NCBI GenBank assembly: GCA_905182995.1
Contig: CAJJDP010000163.1
Span: 124,001 to 188,000, forward strand
Length of the DNA: 64,000 nt
Source: Paramecium octaurelia
Taxonomy: Eukaryota > Ciliophora > Oligohymenophorea > Peniculida > Parameciidae
Reading direction: 5' to 3'
In this document: piece by piece, positions 63,189-64,000 of the stretch
Layout: each line of letters opens with the position of its first letter
How positions within the stretch are numbered: position 1 is the stretch's first letter
The notes under the pieces: model-generated
What the model saw: the letters and a program-made list of their open reading frames with translations, nothing else
Told to the model about the DNA's origin: nothing
Databases searched by the model: none
Translations under genes and position numbers: made by a program

Positions 63189-64000
63189 ATATAATTATAA
63201 CTGTTTAAGAGAACATATACATTTTAATCATTCATTTAATTTACAACAATTCACAAAAGAACCAATTGTCTAGGAAAATCCTCTAGAACAATTAATTTAA
63301 GATAAGAATTGTGATCCTCTTATTGGCATGTTGGTGCTCTCATAAGTTTTTGGCAAAATCAAATGATTTTTGGAAGATGCATTAAATGTCAATTATAGAA
63401 AAATGAAACAACTATGAAGAAAATAATTGAATCATGCAAAATAACTAAAATGTATATAAGCTGACTAAAGATAGATGTTATTGGAATTCATCAATTTTTT
63501 ATGTTAAACGAATACATGTCAAACTTATTTTGCTTAAGTAGGAAGATCTAAATATTTTTATTCATGGGATACTTAAAATATTAATTTATGTCATAATCTT
63601 GGATAAAAGTGTATTTCAATTAATATTAACAATCTTCAATAGTCAGATTGTTACATCAAGGCAGCTGAGCTTCGTAGATGGGATCCATATAAAGTCTAAT
63701 TATATTTGGAATATCTGTTAGATTGATGACTGAATTTAGTTATATTCTTGGCCATCCTTTACTAATATAATTCATATTGATCAATTGAATAAATTCAAAA
63801 TTATAAATTAATTCTTAAATTTAACATAACTATTTTAATTAACCAATAATAATTATTTCCCAATAAGAATTGAGTTACATCTTATCAAGAACAACTTTAT
63901 ATACTTAAATAAATCAATATTAGAATGAAATTCAAAGATTTGAACTATGTAATGATTATGATAGCTCATTAGATAATAATAAATTCTGGTAATTCATATT
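63189..64000 (+). other. Unresolved + strand coding-like segments at the right edge
   Basis: Pieces read as protein in shifting frames: LQQFTKEPIVQENPLEQLIQ from about 63240, and a Cys-containing stretch at about 63480-63720 (LCHNLGQKCISININNLQQS; YIKAAELRRWDPYKVQLYLE). A 23-nt intron (GTTAGA...TTTAG near 63716-63738) would extend it. I find no start ATG; the gene may be truncated by the window or decayed. No family recognised. Confidence 0.35.

Overview
The window is ciliate macronuclear-type DNA, almost certainly Paramecium. Reading frames only make sense if TAA and TAG encode glutamine and TGA is the sole stop. The DNA is AT-rich, genes are packed with gaps often of 20-60 bp, and nearly every intron is 17-31 nt with GT...AG ends. 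The beta-tubulin gene at 32055-33440 has the Gln-terminated tail expected of this genus. ORF lists made with the standard code break these genes into pieces, so coordinates here were re-read with TGA as the only stop and with tiny introns removed. Where exon lengths sum to whole codons I say so.

Layout. 1-9.1 kb (+): the end of an unknown gene, a very large GCN1-type HEAT protein, a small coiled-coil protein and a TBC Rab-GAP. 9.3-14.5 kb: a SAM/zinc-knuckle protein (+), a sperm-tail PG-repeat ciliary protein (-), a GDPD phosphodiesterase (+), an eroded or unresolved stretch, and a small unknown gene (+). 14.6-23.7 kb (-): a giant guanylyl cyclase fused to a P4-ATPase-like half, a coiled-coil protein and a helical-repeat protein. 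23.7-28 kb: two gene-poor stretches flanking a protein kinase (+). 28-31.8 kb (-): a LITAF-like protein, an RCC1/filamin/poly-Q protein and a small repeat protein. 32-35.1 kb: beta-tubulin (+) and a CFAP210-like coiled coil (-). 35.4-46.1 kb (+): an ARHGAP1-like RhoGAP, a four-domain voltage-gated cation channel and a GSK-3 kinase. 46.2-49.8 kb (-): a PH-AGC-type kinase and VPS53. 49.9-56.4 kb (+): ribosomal protein L9, two small proteins, a presenilin/SPP-fold membrane protein, a broken ORF, a small membrane protein and a THOC3-like WD40 protein. 56.5-58.7 kb (-): an EF-hand region and a PH-kinase that may be one gene. 59.2-60.0 kb (+): a coiled-coil protein. 60.1-63.2 kb (-): a TTLL3/8-type tubulin ligase with a long IQ-motif tail. 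The last 0.8 kb is an unresolved + strand frame.

Many products belong to cilia, membrane excitability and signalling: tubulin, a tubulin-modifying ligase, two predicted axonemal proteins, a cation channel, a cyclase and several kinases. There is no operon logic; this is ordinary dense ciliate gene order. I saw no tRNA, rRNA, CRISPR array or intact transposon.
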